Shown piece by piece: positions 52,425 to 61,743 of a DNA stretch of 64,000 nt; position 1 is the first letter of the stretch; the number at the start of each line of letters is the position of its first letter. The translations under genes and the position numbers were made by a program. This DNA comes from Pseudomonas farris (GTDB taxonomy: Bacteria > Pseudomonadota > Gammaproteobacteria > Pseudomonadales > Pseudomonadaceae): the NCBI RefSeq assembly GCF_019145235.1, contig NZ_JAHSTV010000003.1, positions 372,001 through 436,000 on the forward strand, in the 5' to 3' direction. The notes under the pieces were generated by a model that did no database searches, was not told where the DNA came from, and was given only the letters and a program-made list of their open reading frames with translations.

Positions 52425-53960
52425 TTACGCGCGGCGTTCGTGCATCCGCGCCAGTTGTCGTTCCAGCATCGACGGATAGGGCTCCATCAAGCGCTCTACG
52501 CAGCATGCACCTTCAGGGCTTGCGATCGGCCGGATCCGCGCACGCTGGCGAATCAGCGCGTCGTCGCTGATCTTGCGCTCCACCAGCAGCAGGTTGCGGC
52601 TGTGTTGCGACAGGGCCAGTGCATCCTGAGCGGTTTCAGTCAGCAGCAGATCAATCTGGCTCAAGCCGAACAGTTCGTCACCCAGCGTCAGACCCAGTTG
52701 CAGTTGCAGGGTGATGCCGCTGTCGGCGACTTCGATCTGCAACTGATGACCCAAGGCGCGCAGTAACTCACCGCAGCAGATGGCGTTGGTCAGGTAGTCG
52801 TCGCCACTGTCTTCGTTGTGGAACAGCATCAGCGTGCTGCCATCGTTCAGGGTGTGCAGCTCGCTCTGGTAAAGCGACACGGCCTGATCGAGGCAATCGC
52901 GGTAGCGTTTTAGCAGCTCTTCCAGACGTGCGCGGGGCAGGCGGCGCAATTGATCTTGCGCACCCAGTTGCACGGCCAGTACCGCGCTGTGCTGCGGCAG
53001 GTTCGATACCTTCGGCTTTACGACTGGTTTCGGCGCGCTGTCTGCCGAATCATCACGCAGATCGGCAAACGGATCTTCGTCGTCCTCATCGTCTTCGACG
53101 GTGCTGACAGTGCGCCGCGGCGCAGGCTTGAGGCCGGCGACAGGCTTGGTTTCGTCGAAACTCGGATCGCGCAGGTTACGCACTTCGAAGCTCGGCTCGT
53201 TATCGTCGGCCTCTTCGTAATCGCTGTCGTCGTATTCAGGCTCCGGCGCGGGTTCCGGCTCGGCCGGCTCCGGTGCGAAATTGGCGTGCAGCTGACGGGC
53301 GAGGTCGCCGACCTCATCCTGGCGCTCGGTGGCCGGGGTGTATTCGTCGATATTGCGCAGCCACACCCGCAATTGCATCAGCGGTGTGGAGATATTGCGT
53401 CCCAGGCGCAGGCTCAAGGCCAGGGACAGCGCCAGCAGAATCGCACTCAGAATGCCCATGCTTTGCAGGCTGATGGTCATCGGCTGCTGGAACTGATCCA
53501 TGTCCAGGCTGATGCGCAGTTGCCCGGCGGTCACGTCCTGAAAGGTGATCTTGCTCTGGTACATGCCCTCGGCTTCGCCCAAGAGGCTATGCTTGGGGCG
53601 CTGACCGGCTTCGGCGAGGATGCGGTTATCCACGCTATAAATGGCGGCGTGGGCCACCAGTTTGTTCTTGGTCAGGTTGTTGAGCAGCACGTTCAGGCTG
53701 AGGATGTCATTGGACACCAACAGTTCCGTGGCCGAGGTCGCGGTCTGGGTGGTCAGGCTTTCGCCCAGGGCATCCGCCTGCTCGTGCATGGCCTGCTTGA
53801 ACTGCAAACCCATCACGCAGGCATAGATCACCAGGGCCAGAGCGACCAGGATCACGTTATGGCTGGCAATGCGCAATGCGATCGGTACACGGCGATGACG
53901 CAGTGCCCGGAAGATCAGCAGAAAGAAGTTATCGGTTTTTACTGGCGTGGGCCGGTTCAC
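52425..53960 (-). CDS. SerB-linked membrane protein (SMP/YtjB type) with HAMP and degenerate class III cyclase-like domain
   Basis: 511 residues, divergent from serB as in enterics. Two membrane helices (about 33-55 and 166-187) enclose a periplasmic domain (56-165); a HAMP-like segment follows (188-225), then an acidic low-complexity linker (228-315, many Asp/Glu/Pro). Residues 325-470 resemble a class III nucleotidyl cyclase domain: SAVLAVQLGAQDQL, LNDGSTLMLFHNED, LQLQLGLTLGDELF and IDLLLTETAQDALALSQHSR match the cyclase order, but the metal-binding Asp residues are replaced (Gln331 and the DGS motif). So a sensor or binding role is more likely than catalysis. Function unknown; position corresponds to PA4961. 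Confidence 0.75.
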   Translation of the reverse strand: MNRPTPVKTDNFFLLIFRALRHRRVPIALRIASHNVILVALALVIYACVMGLQFKQAMHEQADALGESLTTQTATSATELLVSNDILSLNVLLNNLTKNKLVAHAAIYSVDNRILAEAGQRPKHSLLGEAEGMYQSKITFQDVTAGQLRISLDMDQFQQPMTISLQSMGILSAILLALSLALSLRLGRNISTPLMQLRVWLRNIDEYTPATERQDEVGDLARQLHANFAPEPAEPEPAPEPEYDDSDYEEADDNEPSFEVRNLRDPSFDETKPVAGLKPAPRRTVSTVEDDEDDEDPFADLRDDSADSAPKPVVKPKVSNLPQHSAVLAVQLGAQDQLRRLPRARLEELLKRYRDCLDQAVSLYQSELHTLNDGSTLMLFHNEDSGDDYLTNAICCGELLRALGHQLQIEVADSGITLQLQLGLTLGDELFGLSQIDLLLTETAQDALALSQHSRNLLLVERKISDDALIRQRARIRPIASPEGACCVERLMEPYPSMLERQLARMHERRA

Positions 53961-54094
53961 TTGAGCTCGGCTCTTTGTCCGTGAAGTTGACGCGCAGTAT
54001 AGCGACAGGCCCTAGGCCGTCAAAGCGCTCGCGGTGCCCGATGGTCACTGAAAATGGGTAGAATGCGGTTTTTTTCCACCTGCGGGGGTGCGCC

Positions 54095-55309
54095 TTGCGC
54101 GAAATCGTCCTGATAAACATCACGGGAGTCGACCGTCCGGGTCTGACTGCGGCCATTACCGGCGTTCTGGCCCAGGGTGGTGTGAACATTCTCGACATCG
54201 GTCAGGCGGTGATCCACGACACCCTGTCGTTTGGCATCCTGGTTGAAATTCCCGATACCGAACAAGGTAACTCGGTGCTCAAGGACATCCTGTTCAAAGG
54301 CTATGAGCTTGAGCAACAGGTGCGTTTCACGCCGGTGTCCGAAGAGGATTACCAGCTGTGGGTCGGCAATCAGGGCAAGAAACGCCACATCGTCACCCTG
54401 CTGACCCGCAAAGTGACCGCCGAGCAATTGCAGCGCGTGAGCTCGATCACCGCCAAATATGGCCTGAACATTGATCATATCGATCGCCTGTCCGGGCGCA
54501 TGCCGCTGGACACCCCTGCCGATAAGGGCAAGGGCTGCATCGAGTTTTCTGTGCGCGGCGAGGCGGCGGATCCGCAAGCGCTGCGGGCCGAATTCCTCAG
54601 CGTCGCTCAAGAATTGAACGTCGACATCGCCTTCCAGGAAGATTCGCTGTTCCGCCGTAACCGCCGTTTGGCGGTGTTCGACATGGACTCGACACTGATC
54701 GAAGCCGAAGTCATCGATGAGCTGGCCAAGGCTGCCGGTGTGGGCGACCAGGTGTCCGCGATCACTGAACGGGCGATGTCTGGCGAGCTGGACTTCCGCG
54801 CCAGCTTCAAGGAGCGCCTGGCCTTGCTGCAAGGGCTGGACGTCAGCGTGCTGGACTCCATCGGCGCCTCGCTGCGCCTGACCGAAGGCGCCGAAACCCT
54901 GTTCGCCGAACTCAAGCGTCTGGGCTACAAAACGGCGATTCTGTCGGGCGGCTTCACCTACTTCGCCAAGCAATTGCAGGCCAAGCTGGGCATCGACTAC
55001 GTATTCGCCAACGAACTGGCTGTGGTCGATGGCAAGGTCACTGGCGTGGCGGTCGAGCCGATTGTCGATGCGCAACGCAAGGCAGATCTGCTGCGTGAGC
55101 TGGCTCACAAGGAAGGTTTGCGTCTGGAGCAGACGATTGCCGTCGGTGACGGTGCCAACGATTTGCCGATGCTGGCGATTGCCGGGCTGGGTGTGGCGTT
55201 CCGTGCCAAGCCGCTGGTCAAGCAATCGGCGAAGCAGGCGATTTCCACCCTTGGGCTGGATGGCGTGCTGTATCTGCTGGGCTTCCGGGATCGCGACGGG
55301 CAGCTCTGA
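54095..55309 (+). CDS. serB: phosphoserine phosphatase SerB (ACT-HAD)
   Basis: 404 residues. It performs the last step of serine synthesis. Two ACT-like domains occupy about 1-185 (MREIVLINITGVDRPGLTAA at the start) and the HAD phosphatase follows, with the nucleophile motif VFDMDSTLIEAE (Asp196, Asp198), ILSGGFTYFA and VGDGANDLPML. Start TTG at 54095 behind GGGGGT; no in-frame ATG lies closer to the ACT domain. Divergent from the SMP-like gene over 134 bases, with a possible -10 TAGAAT at 54059-54064. Confidence 0.95.
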   Translation: MREIVLINITGVDRPGLTAAITGVLAQGGVNILDIGQAVIHDTLSFGILVEIPDTEQGNSVLKDILFKGYELEQQVRFTPVSEEDYQLWVGNQGKKRHIVTLLTRKVTAEQLQRVSSITAKYGLNIDHIDRLSGRMPLDTPADKGKGCIEFSVRGEAADPQALRAEFLSVAQELNVDIAFQEDSLFRRNRRLAVFDMDSTLIEAEVIDELAKAAGVGDQVSAITERAMSGELDFRASFKERLALLQGLDVSVLDSIGASLRLTEGAETLFAELKRLGYKTAILSGGFTYFAKQLQAKLGIDYVFANELAVVDGKVTGVAVEPIVDAQRKADLLRELAHKEGLRLEQTIAVGDGANDLPMLAIAGLGVAFRAKPLVKQSAKQAISTLGLDGVLYLLGFRDRDGQL

Positions 55310-55334
55310 GTTTCAGGTTGTCTGGGCGGGCCTC

Positions 55335-55409
55335 TTCGCGAGCAAGCCCGCTCCCACATTGATCGTGTGATCGACATAGATCCAATGTGGGAGCGGGCTT
55401 GCTCGCGAA
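55335..55409. repeat. REP pair, outward-pointing orientation
   Basis: Reverse unit at 55335-55358 and forward unit at 55386-55409, 27 bases apart. It occupies the site between serB and the PilZ-like gene where PAO1 has fimX. Confidence 0.92.
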
Positions 55410-55438
55410 GGGCGCGCCGCGGTTTTACAGACTTACGC

Positions 55439-57229
55439 TCAAAGCGACTTCCACAACGAATCAAATTCTTCCGCTACCCCGACCACGCCGCTCCCCGCGG
55501 CGTTTTCGTTTCTGGCTGTCTCAAGTGAACGGTAGGCAAACTGATTGAAGCTGTTGGTGCTCGCCACCCGGCGCTCCAGCCCCGCCCGGCGTTCCTCGCC
55601 GTTGGTATTGATTAGCACCTTATTGCCTTCCTGGAACGGCAGGCGCGGCGTGAGCAGGGTAGCCGGCAGGTCAATGGCGCTAATGGCAGGCAGCAACAGC
55701 CCGCGCAAGTACTGACTGTGCTCGTCGCCGGAGCGCATCAGCTGCAGGCCGCAGGGTTCGGCACAAGGCGCGACTTGCTCGATACCCATCTGCGTGCCGC
55801 CGCCCCGAACCTGGCGGATCCAGCGCACCACTGCAATGCTCCAGCCTTGACCGGCAGCATCCTCGATACCGACCATTTCGCCGGCCTGTAGCTCGGCGGG
55901 CACCGCGCCGGGCCAGGCCAGGCAATAGCCGCCAGGGCTGTGATTGATCACCGGCAGCACATAGGTCGGGAAATGCTGCTGGCGGTCGGCCGCCTCGTGG
56001 CTGTCATCGTTCTGAAGGTGTGGGTACTCGATCTCTTCGTAGGGCAGCAGCGTGTCTGCCGTGCCATGAGGGGCGGCGTCGAAGGCGTGGCGCCATTGGT
56101 CTTTGGCGCGACCTGTCGGGTCGGTCGCCGAGAACTGCGCGGGTCGGGCGCCGGGTTTTTTCAGGATGTCGTTGAACGAGCGTTGCCCGCCGAGATAAAA
56201 GTGCAGCGCGCTCATGCCTACGCATAGAGTCAATGTGCCGTGGCCGACGGTGCGCTGGAAACTGCGCTCGGCGGCCTGACCCCAGGCGGCATGCAGGTGT
56301 TGCAGCGTATCCAGATTCAGCCCCGCCGGAACGTGCAACGACGATGCCTTGTCGGCCGACTGTTGCAGATGGGTTTCGATGGCCGCGACCAGCGGTTGCG
56401 GGTTGATCCCCAGCAAGCTCTCCTGTTGTTCGGCGAGGAATTTGGAGCGGTAACGCGGCCCGGTGTCGAGATCCGGGGCGATGGCAAACAGCCCGTTGTC
56501 CGGTTTGGCCGGTTGCAGCTTGATCCACTGGCTCCAGGGTTCGAGCACCTCGGCGAGCCGGGCGATCTGGTTCTGGCGCAGTTGATTGCAGCGTGAAGCA
56601 CCCAGCAGGAGGGCGACGACGTAGGTTTGCTCGATGCTCAGGCTTTGCGTCTGACTGGCCAGTTCATCACGCATGCTCAAATTTTGCAGCTGGAACTGAC
56701 AGCCAATCCGGTACAGCTGATGTAACTCGAGCCACAGATTTTCGGGCACCGGGCAATAGAGTTCAGTGGCGCGAATCAACGCGCCGTTCAGGCAATGGAT
56801 TGCCCGCTGCAAAGCCTGGATCAGCAGCGGCGCGCGGTCCTTACTGAAGCGCGGCGTGATGCGGATGACGATTTGCTTATAGCCGATCGCCAAGTGGCTC
56901 TGCAGCGCCTGGCAGAGGTTGGCGATTTTTCGCGAGCGCTCGTCGAGCACAATCGCCTGATGCAGGAAATGCCGCTCCAGGTGCTTGCAGACGTAATACA
57001 CCTCGGGCCGCAGAAGTTCGAGCAATTGCAGGCGATTGTCGCTGGGTGTGAGCAGTTGGTTGAGTTCGCTCAAGCCTTGATACAACTGGCGAGCGGTTTC
57101 GCCGATGTTGGCTTTGGGCAGGTTGGCGATCCAGCGCTTGAGATCGCGAGGCGTGGCTTCGCAGAAAGACAGACGCGACTGCGTCGGAATCGGTGCGCGT
57201 AGCTGCAGGACAGGATTGGTCTCATTCAT
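55439..57229 (-). CDS. large cytoplasmic protein with split PilZ-like domain (PA4958-like)
   Basis: 596 residues, no signal or membrane segment. The N-terminal 300 residues are helical and unfamiliar (LPKANIGETARQLYQGLSEL and similar). Toward the C-terminus the two c-di-GMP-binding motifs of PilZ domains can be seen, RSFQR (322-326, RxxxR) and NHSPGG (429-434, [D/N]xSxxG), separated by about 100 residues instead of the usual 20-30, followed by the PilZ-type strands LQAGEMVGIED and SIAVVRWIRQV with TQMGIEQV. I recall PA4958 as FimW, a c-di-GMP-binding protein linked to pilus assembly, but this memory is not certain. fimX, its PAO1 neighbour, is missing here. Confidence 0.72.
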   Translation of the reverse strand: MNETNPVLQLRAPIPTQSRLSFCEATPRDLKRWIANLPKANIGETARQLYQGLSELNQLLTPSDNRLQLLELLRPEVYYVCKHLERHFLHQAIVLDERSRKIANLCQALQSHLAIGYKQIVIRITPRFSKDRAPLLIQALQRAIHCLNGALIRATELYCPVPENLWLELHQLYRIGCQFQLQNLSMRDELASQTQSLSIEQTYVVALLLGASRCNQLRQNQIARLAEVLEPWSQWIKLQPAKPDNGLFAIAPDLDTGPRYRSKFLAEQQESLLGINPQPLVAAIETHLQQSADKASSLHVPAGLNLDTLQHLHAAWGQAAERSFQRTVGHGTLTLCVGMSALHFYLGGQRSFNDILKKPGARPAQFSATDPTGRAKDQWRHAFDAAPHGTADTLLPYEEIEYPHLQNDDSHEAADRQQHFPTYVLPVINHSPGGYCLAWPGAVPAELQAGEMVGIEDAAGQGWSIAVVRWIRQVRGGGTQMGIEQVAPCAEPCGLQLMRSGDEHSQYLRGLLLPAISAIDLPATLLTPRLPFQEGNKVLINTNGEERRAGLERRVASTNSFNQFAYRSLETARNENAAGSGVVGVAEEFDSLWKSL

Positions 57230-57386
57230 GCCGTAGACAAACTCCGACCGGGAAATGGGCAGTGAATGACTTGACTGTAGCAGCTATGAACGCTGGAGGG
57301 GATGTCGCGATATTTACGTCATGCTTGCCTTCGGCAGCTACAGGGGGATGCGCCGCCCAAAAGAAATTCGGGCGGCGGGTCCGGGC

Positions 57387-58247
57387 TCAGGCGGTTGGCA
57401 AGCCGATGCCCTGGCCCATCTGCACTGGCGAAAGGGCGCCCAGTCCTTCAGCCCATTTCACTTGATCCGGCCCGAACAGCACGACAGCCGTGGAGCCGAG
57501 TTTGAAACGACCCAGTTCCGCGCCTTTTTCCAGATGGATCGGCGCACGGGCGGCTTCGTCGTAACGGAAGGTTTTCAGCTCGCGTTTTGGCGGTGTGATC
57601 AACCCGGCCCAGACAGTTTCGATCGACGCCACAATCATCGCGCCCACCAGCACCACGGCCATCGGCCCGCGCTCGGTATCGAAAATGCACGCCACACGCT
57701 CATTGCGCGCGAACAGTTCCGGTACGTTTTCAGCGGTGGTCTGGTTGACCGAGAAGATGCGGCCGGGGATGTAGACCATCTCGCGCAGCGTGCCGGCCAG
57801 CGGCATGTGCACGCGGTGGTAATCCTTGGGCGACAGGTAAATGGTGGCGAAATCACCGCCCATGAATGGCGCTGCGTTGGCCGCGTCACCACCGAGCAGT
57901 TCCAGCACGCTGAAGCTGTGGCCCTTGGCCTGGAAAACGCGACCGTGTTCGATCGGGCCGAGCTGGCTGACGGCACCGTCGGCCGGGCTGAGGATCGCGC
58001 CTGGGGTTTGGTCCAGCGGGCGAGCGCCGTCTTTCAAGGCGCGAGTGAAGAACGCATTGAAGTGCTCGTAAGCCGTCAGGTCTTCGACCAGCGCCTGGGA
58101 CATGTCCACTTGATAACGCTTGGCGAACCAGGCGGTTAAGGCGTTCTTGAACCAGCGCACGCGGCATTCGGCAATGCAGCCGGCCAGTCGCGAGAGCAAG
58201 TGGTGGGGCAGCAGGTATTGGCTGAGGATAAACAAACGCTTATTCAT
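57387..58247 (-). CDS. psd: phosphatidylserine decarboxylase proenzyme
   Basis: 286 residues. A membrane-associated pyruvoyl enzyme that makes phosphatidylethanolamine. The self-cleavage site is LGST (Gly251/Ser252); other motifs are [23 protein letters not shown] and [20 protein letters not shown]. It starts 19 bases after the rhdA stop on the minus strand and is probably co-transcribed with it. Confidence 0.96.
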   Translation of the reverse strand: MNKRLFILSQYLLPHHLLSRLAGCIAECRVRWFKNALTAWFAKRYQVDMSQALVEDLTAYEHFNAFFTRALKDGARPLDQTPGAILSPADGAVSQLGPIEHGRVFQAKGHSFSVLELLGGDAANAAPFMGGDFATIYLSPKDYHRVHMPLAGTLREMVYIPGRIFSVNQTTAENVPELFARNERVACIFDTERGPMAVVLVGAMIVASIETVWAGLITPPKRELKTFRYDEAARAPIHLEKGAELGRFKLGSTAVVLFGPDQVKWAEGLGALSPVQMGQGIGLPTA

Positions 58248-58266
58248 TAACTGTCCTTAAAAAACC

Positions 58267-59082
58267 TTAAATCTCTACGGGCGTGTCGGGATGGTTGCCC
58301 CATTCGCCCCAGGAGCCGGCGTAGCCTTTGACTCGCGGATAACCGAGCGACTTGGCGACTAGATACGTGAAGCCAGAACGATGGTGAGTCTGGCAGTGGG
58401 TAATGACTTCTTTGTCTTTGGTAATACCGAGTTGTTCCAGGATTTTCGGCATGTCGGTGCGGATGCGCAGGTTGCGCGCCTGATCCATGCCGGCGGTCCA
58501 TTCGAAGTTGACCGCGCCGGGAATGTGCCCGCCCTTGGCTGCCAGCACTTTCTCGCCGGAGTATTCCAGCGGCCCGCGTGCGTCCCAGATCGCCAGGTCG
58601 GCGGCACCGAGACGGCTTTGCAGGTATTCGCGGGTGGCGATGGGGTCATCGTGCAGGGTCAGGGCGACCGGGCCGCCGACCGCTGGCGGGATCTGGATCG
58701 ACATGGGCAAGCCTTCTGCCAGCCAGGCCTTCAGGCCGCCATCGATATAGTGATACTTGCTGTGACCGATGACATCCAGCAGCCAGATAAAGCGTCCGGC
58801 CCAACCGCCGCCTTCGTCGTCATAGACGACGTAGACCGCATTGGGGTTGTGGCCCAGTTCGCCGAACAATGCTTCAAGCGCGGCATGGGTCGGCAGCAGG
58901 CCTGGCGCAGGCGCCTGACCCAATTGAGTACGTTTTGGATCGACAAAGCGTGCCCCGGGGATATGCCCTGCGGCATAGCGGGCGCTGCTGGTCAGGTCCA
59001 CCAGAATCAGTTCGCGGGAGTCGAGACGCGGGAGCAGGTCGCTCGGCTCGATCACCAGCGCCAAGCCAGAGAAGTCAGACAT
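58267..59082 (-). CDS. rhdA: thiosulfate:cyanide sulfurtransferase (rhodanese) RhdA
   Basis: 271 residues, two rhodanese domains. The active-site loop is HCQTHHRS with Cys230, the same number and sequence as I recall for Azotobacter RhdA, including its unusual charge-poor loop. The ATG at 59082 gives the family start MSDFSGLALVIEPSDLL; a start six codons upstream is less likely. Lies between the HDOD gene and psd. Confidence 0.95.
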   Translation of the reverse strand: MSDFSGLALVIEPSDLLPRLDSRELILVDLTSSARYAAGHIPGARFVDPKRTQLGQAPAPGLLPTHAALEALFGELGHNPNAVYVVYDDEGGGWAGRFIWLLDVIGHSKYHYIDGGLKAWLAEGLPMSIQIPPAVGGPVALTLHDDPIATREYLQSRLGAADLAIWDARGPLEYSGEKVLAAKGGHIPGAVNFEWTAGMDQARNLRIRTDMPKILEQLGITKDKEVITHCQTHHRSGFTYLVAKSLGYPRVKGYAGSWGEWGNHPDTPVEI

Positions 59083-59189
59083 GTGAGGTCTCCAGAGCAC
59101 AAAGGGGAGGATTGTAGCGCAGCGTCATGAGGGCCTGTTATCAGTTATTTCGGCACAGGAAATAACTGAAAACAGGCCCGGTGGTGGTC

Positions 59190-60722
59190 CTAGCGCTGGC
59201 TAAAGCTGTGCAGGGCCTTTTCGATGCACTGCGCGGTTTTGCCGAATGCTTGCACGGTGATTTCCGAGAACGGCCCGCCGCCCTGATCCGCCACCACGAT
59301 CATGATCACTCGACCGTTGTTGACCAAGGAGCGCAGCAGCAGGTGTTCGCCACCGAACTGCGAACGCAGGCTGGCCGGCAACAGGGCTGAGAATTGGGCA
59401 TTGTTGGCCGGCGTCAGGCGCACCTGGGCCTGTTGCGCGAGCAGGCGTTGCAGCACGGTACTCTGGCTGACCGCCAGGTTCAGGCCGGCCACTTCTTTGG
59501 GCAGCCCGGCAATCTGGTGCACGCGCAGATTAGCGTGCGTGCGGTCGGCCATCAGGATCATCACCCTCCGCATGCCACACGCCACCAGGGCGTCTCGGGC
59601 CGATGTGGTCAAGTGCATGGCATTGGTAAAACGGCTCGGCTCCACCAGCAGTTCGGCGCATTGTTTACGCCACTTCGCCAGGTCTTCGGCGGTGGGCGCC
59701 GGGGCCGGCAGCAAACCGGCGTGAACGCGGTTCATGCCCGACGGCCAGATCAGCGCTTCGGCCGGGTGCCAGAGGTCCGGCATGGCGTGTTGGCGGGCAC
59801 TGTTGGCGGCCTGTTGGTGCAATTGTTGTTGCACCTCATCCATCGGCATTTGCAGGTAAAGGCTGGTCAGGTATTGCCAGCGTTCACAGTGGGGACTGTC
59901 CCAGGCCTGTTGTGCCGACAACGCCAGACCATTGGCCAGCAGCACGGTATTGGCGGGCTGATTGAGCCAACGCCGTAGCGTCGGGTCGTCATCGAGACGG
60001 TTCTGTTGGCGTAGCGGGTGATCGCTGTCACGCGCGATGCGCAGGACTTTCACCAGCTCGCGTTGTTCGCTGCGCAGCAGTCGATAACCCTGCTGCACCC
60101 AGATTGGCAAATGCCAGACATCCACCAGCGCCAGACAGATTTCCAGCAAGCGCACGCCGAATAATTGCTTTTCTACTTTGCGCGCCGACTCACCTTTATG
60201 GATGACCCGCAGTTCCCATTCTTCAAGCAACTGCGGATGGGTCAACGCCATGGGCCACAGTGGCGAAAGAAACAGCAGGCTGCCCCAGTGGATGTCCTGC
60301 CACAACCGCGCCAGGCGACCGGCAAAAAAACCGTTGGCCTGTTGAGTGGCGTGCTGGCTGATCAGCTGAAGCTGGCGCAGGGCGACGGGGATCTCCGATT
60401 GGGGTTCGGCGGGCAAGCGCTCGAGCAATTCTTCGGTGCGTTTCAAGCCGAGGCGATTAATTGCCACTTCAAGATTTTCAGCGGGTTCGCTCATGCTGCC
60501 ATGAGTGTGGCGATTGGCTTCGCGAATCACACTCAAGGCCAGGGCCGGGCTGTCCTGCATCATTTCGGCAATGTCGCGCAGCGAGCTGCGGCTATCGCGG
60601 ATGGCTTTGCAGACTTGGTCGTGACTGGCTTGCGGAACCGGCAGGCGCACACCATCGAGAAGCTTGACCCAGCCTTCGAGCGTGGTCGGTTTTGGCATTG
60701 GGACGTTCGTTTCGTTAGCCAT
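59190..60722 (-). CDS. HDOD-domain protein (PA4955-like)
   Basis: 510 residues. The HDOD domain spans about 20-235 (VRLPVPQASHDQVCKAI, MMQDSPALALSVIREANRHT, INRLGLKRTEELLERLP), a non-catalytic relative of HD phosphohydrolases used in signalling. The C-terminal third (about 350-510: FTNAMHLTTSARDALVACG, IVVADQGGGPFSEITVQAFG) resembles a GAF-like or predicted sensory domain. No membrane segment. Divergent from motA and read toward rhdA; role unknown. Confidence 0.8.
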   Translation of the reverse strand: MANETNVPMPKPTTLEGWVKLLDGVRLPVPQASHDQVCKAIRDSRSSLRDIAEMMQDSPALALSVIREANRHTHGSMSEPAENLEVAINRLGLKRTEELLERLPAEPQSEIPVALRQLQLISQHATQQANGFFAGRLARLWQDIHWGSLLFLSPLWPMALTHPQLLEEWELRVIHKGESARKVEKQLFGVRLLEICLALVDVWHLPIWVQQGYRLLRSEQRELVKVLRIARDSDHPLRQQNRLDDDPTLRRWLNQPANTVLLANGLALSAQQAWDSPHCERWQYLTSLYLQMPMDEVQQQLHQQAANSARQHAMPDLWHPAEALIWPSGMNRVHAGLLPAPAPTAEDLAKWRKQCAELLVEPSRFTNAMHLTTSARDALVACGMRRVMILMADRTHANLRVHQIAGLPKEVAGLNLAVSQSTVLQRLLAQQAQVRLTPANNAQFSALLPASLRSQFGGEHLLLRSLVNNGRVIMIVVADQGGGPFSEITVQAFGKTAQCIEKALHSFSQR

Positions 60723-60793
60723 GGCTGGACGCGATCATTGTCTGCACTACCTGTGCCCGGAGCGGGCTAATTTAGCTTTTCGATTGAACTGGC

Positions 60794-60820
60794 TATAGTC
60801 TGGCGCAGTTTTGCCGATAA
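60794..60820 (+). promoter_or_regulatory. FliA (sigma-28) promoter of motAB
   Basis: TATAGTCT at 60794-60801, an 11-base spacer and a perfect GCCGATAA at 60813-60820, against the sigma-28 consensus TAAAGTTT-N11-GCCGATAA. The motA ATG lies 69 bases further on. Motility stator genes are classic FliA targets. Confidence 0.85.
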
Positions 60821-60888
60821 GGAGAAGAAGAGATTTTTTAACTTCCGAATATGACCTTGAACCCGACTCAGTAAGTGCTCTCCTACCT

Positions 60889-61740
60889 ATGGCTAAAATT
60901 ATCGGCATCATCGTCGTATTCGCGAGCGTGCTCGGCGGATACGTGCTTTCCCACGGCAAGATTGCCGCCCTCATCCAGCCTTTCGAGGTGATGATTATCG
61001 GTGGCGCGGCCCTTGGTGCATTCCTGCAGGCCAACCCCGGTCATATGACGATGCACGTGCTCAAGAAGTCCTTGGGCATGTTCAGTTCGCGTTTCAACCA
61101 CACCTTCTACCTGGAAGTGCTGGGGCTGATTTACGAGATTCTTAACAAGAGCCGCCGAGAAGGCATGATGGCGATCGAAGGCGACATCGAAGATGCCGCT
61201 GCGAGCCCGATCTTCGCCAAGTATCCGGCAGTCCTGAAAGATGACCGCATGACTGCGTACATCTGCGATTACCTGCGCATCATGTCCTCCGGCAACATGG
61301 CTCCCCATGAACTCGAAGGCTTGTTCGACATGGAACTGACCAGCCTCAAGGAAGACCTGGACCACCCTTCCCACGCAGTCAACGGCATCGCCGATGCCAT
61401 GCCGGGTTTCGGTATCGTTGCGGCGGTATTGGGTATCGTGGTGACCATGGCTTCCCTGGGTGAAAGCGACCAGAAAATGATTGGCTTGCACGTAGGTGCC
61501 GCACTGGTAGGTACCTTCTTCGGTATTCTCGCCGCCTACGGTTTCTTTGGTCCGCTGGCCCATGCGCTGGCCCACGATGCCAAGGAAGAACTGAACGTCT
61601 ACGAAGCCATCAAGGCCTCGCTGGTGGCTTCGGCTTCCGGCATGCCGCCATCGCTGGCGGTGGAATTCGGTCGCAAGGTTCTGTACCCGGCGCACCGTCC
61701 TAGCTTCGCTGAGCTGGAACAAGCGGTTCGCGGTCGCTAA
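60889..61740 (+). CDS. motA: flagellar motor stator protein MotA
   Basis: 283 residues, the expected length. Four membrane helices (AKIIGIIVVFASVLGGYVL, VMIIGGAALGAFL and two after residue 170: GIVAAVLGIVVTMA and AALVGTFFGILAAYGFFGPL) surround a cytoplasmic domain with the charged residues that touch FliG. The ATG at 60889 gives MAKIIGIIVVF; a start 26 codons upstream lies in the leader. Followed by motB after three bases. Confidence 0.96.
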   Translation: MAKIIGIIVVFASVLGGYVLSHGKIAALIQPFEVMIIGGAALGAFLQANPGHMTMHVLKKSLGMFSSRFNHTFYLEVLGLIYEILNKSRREGMMAIEGDIEDAAASPIFAKYPAVLKDDRMTAYICDYLRIMSSGNMAPHELEGLFDMELTSLKEDLDHPSHAVNGIADAMPGFGIVAAVLGIVVTMASLGESDQKMIGLHVGAALVGTFFGILAAYGFFGPLAHALAHDAKEELNVYEAIKASLVASASGMPPSLAVEFGRKVLYPAHRPSFAELEQAVRGR

Positions 61741-61743
61741 GTC

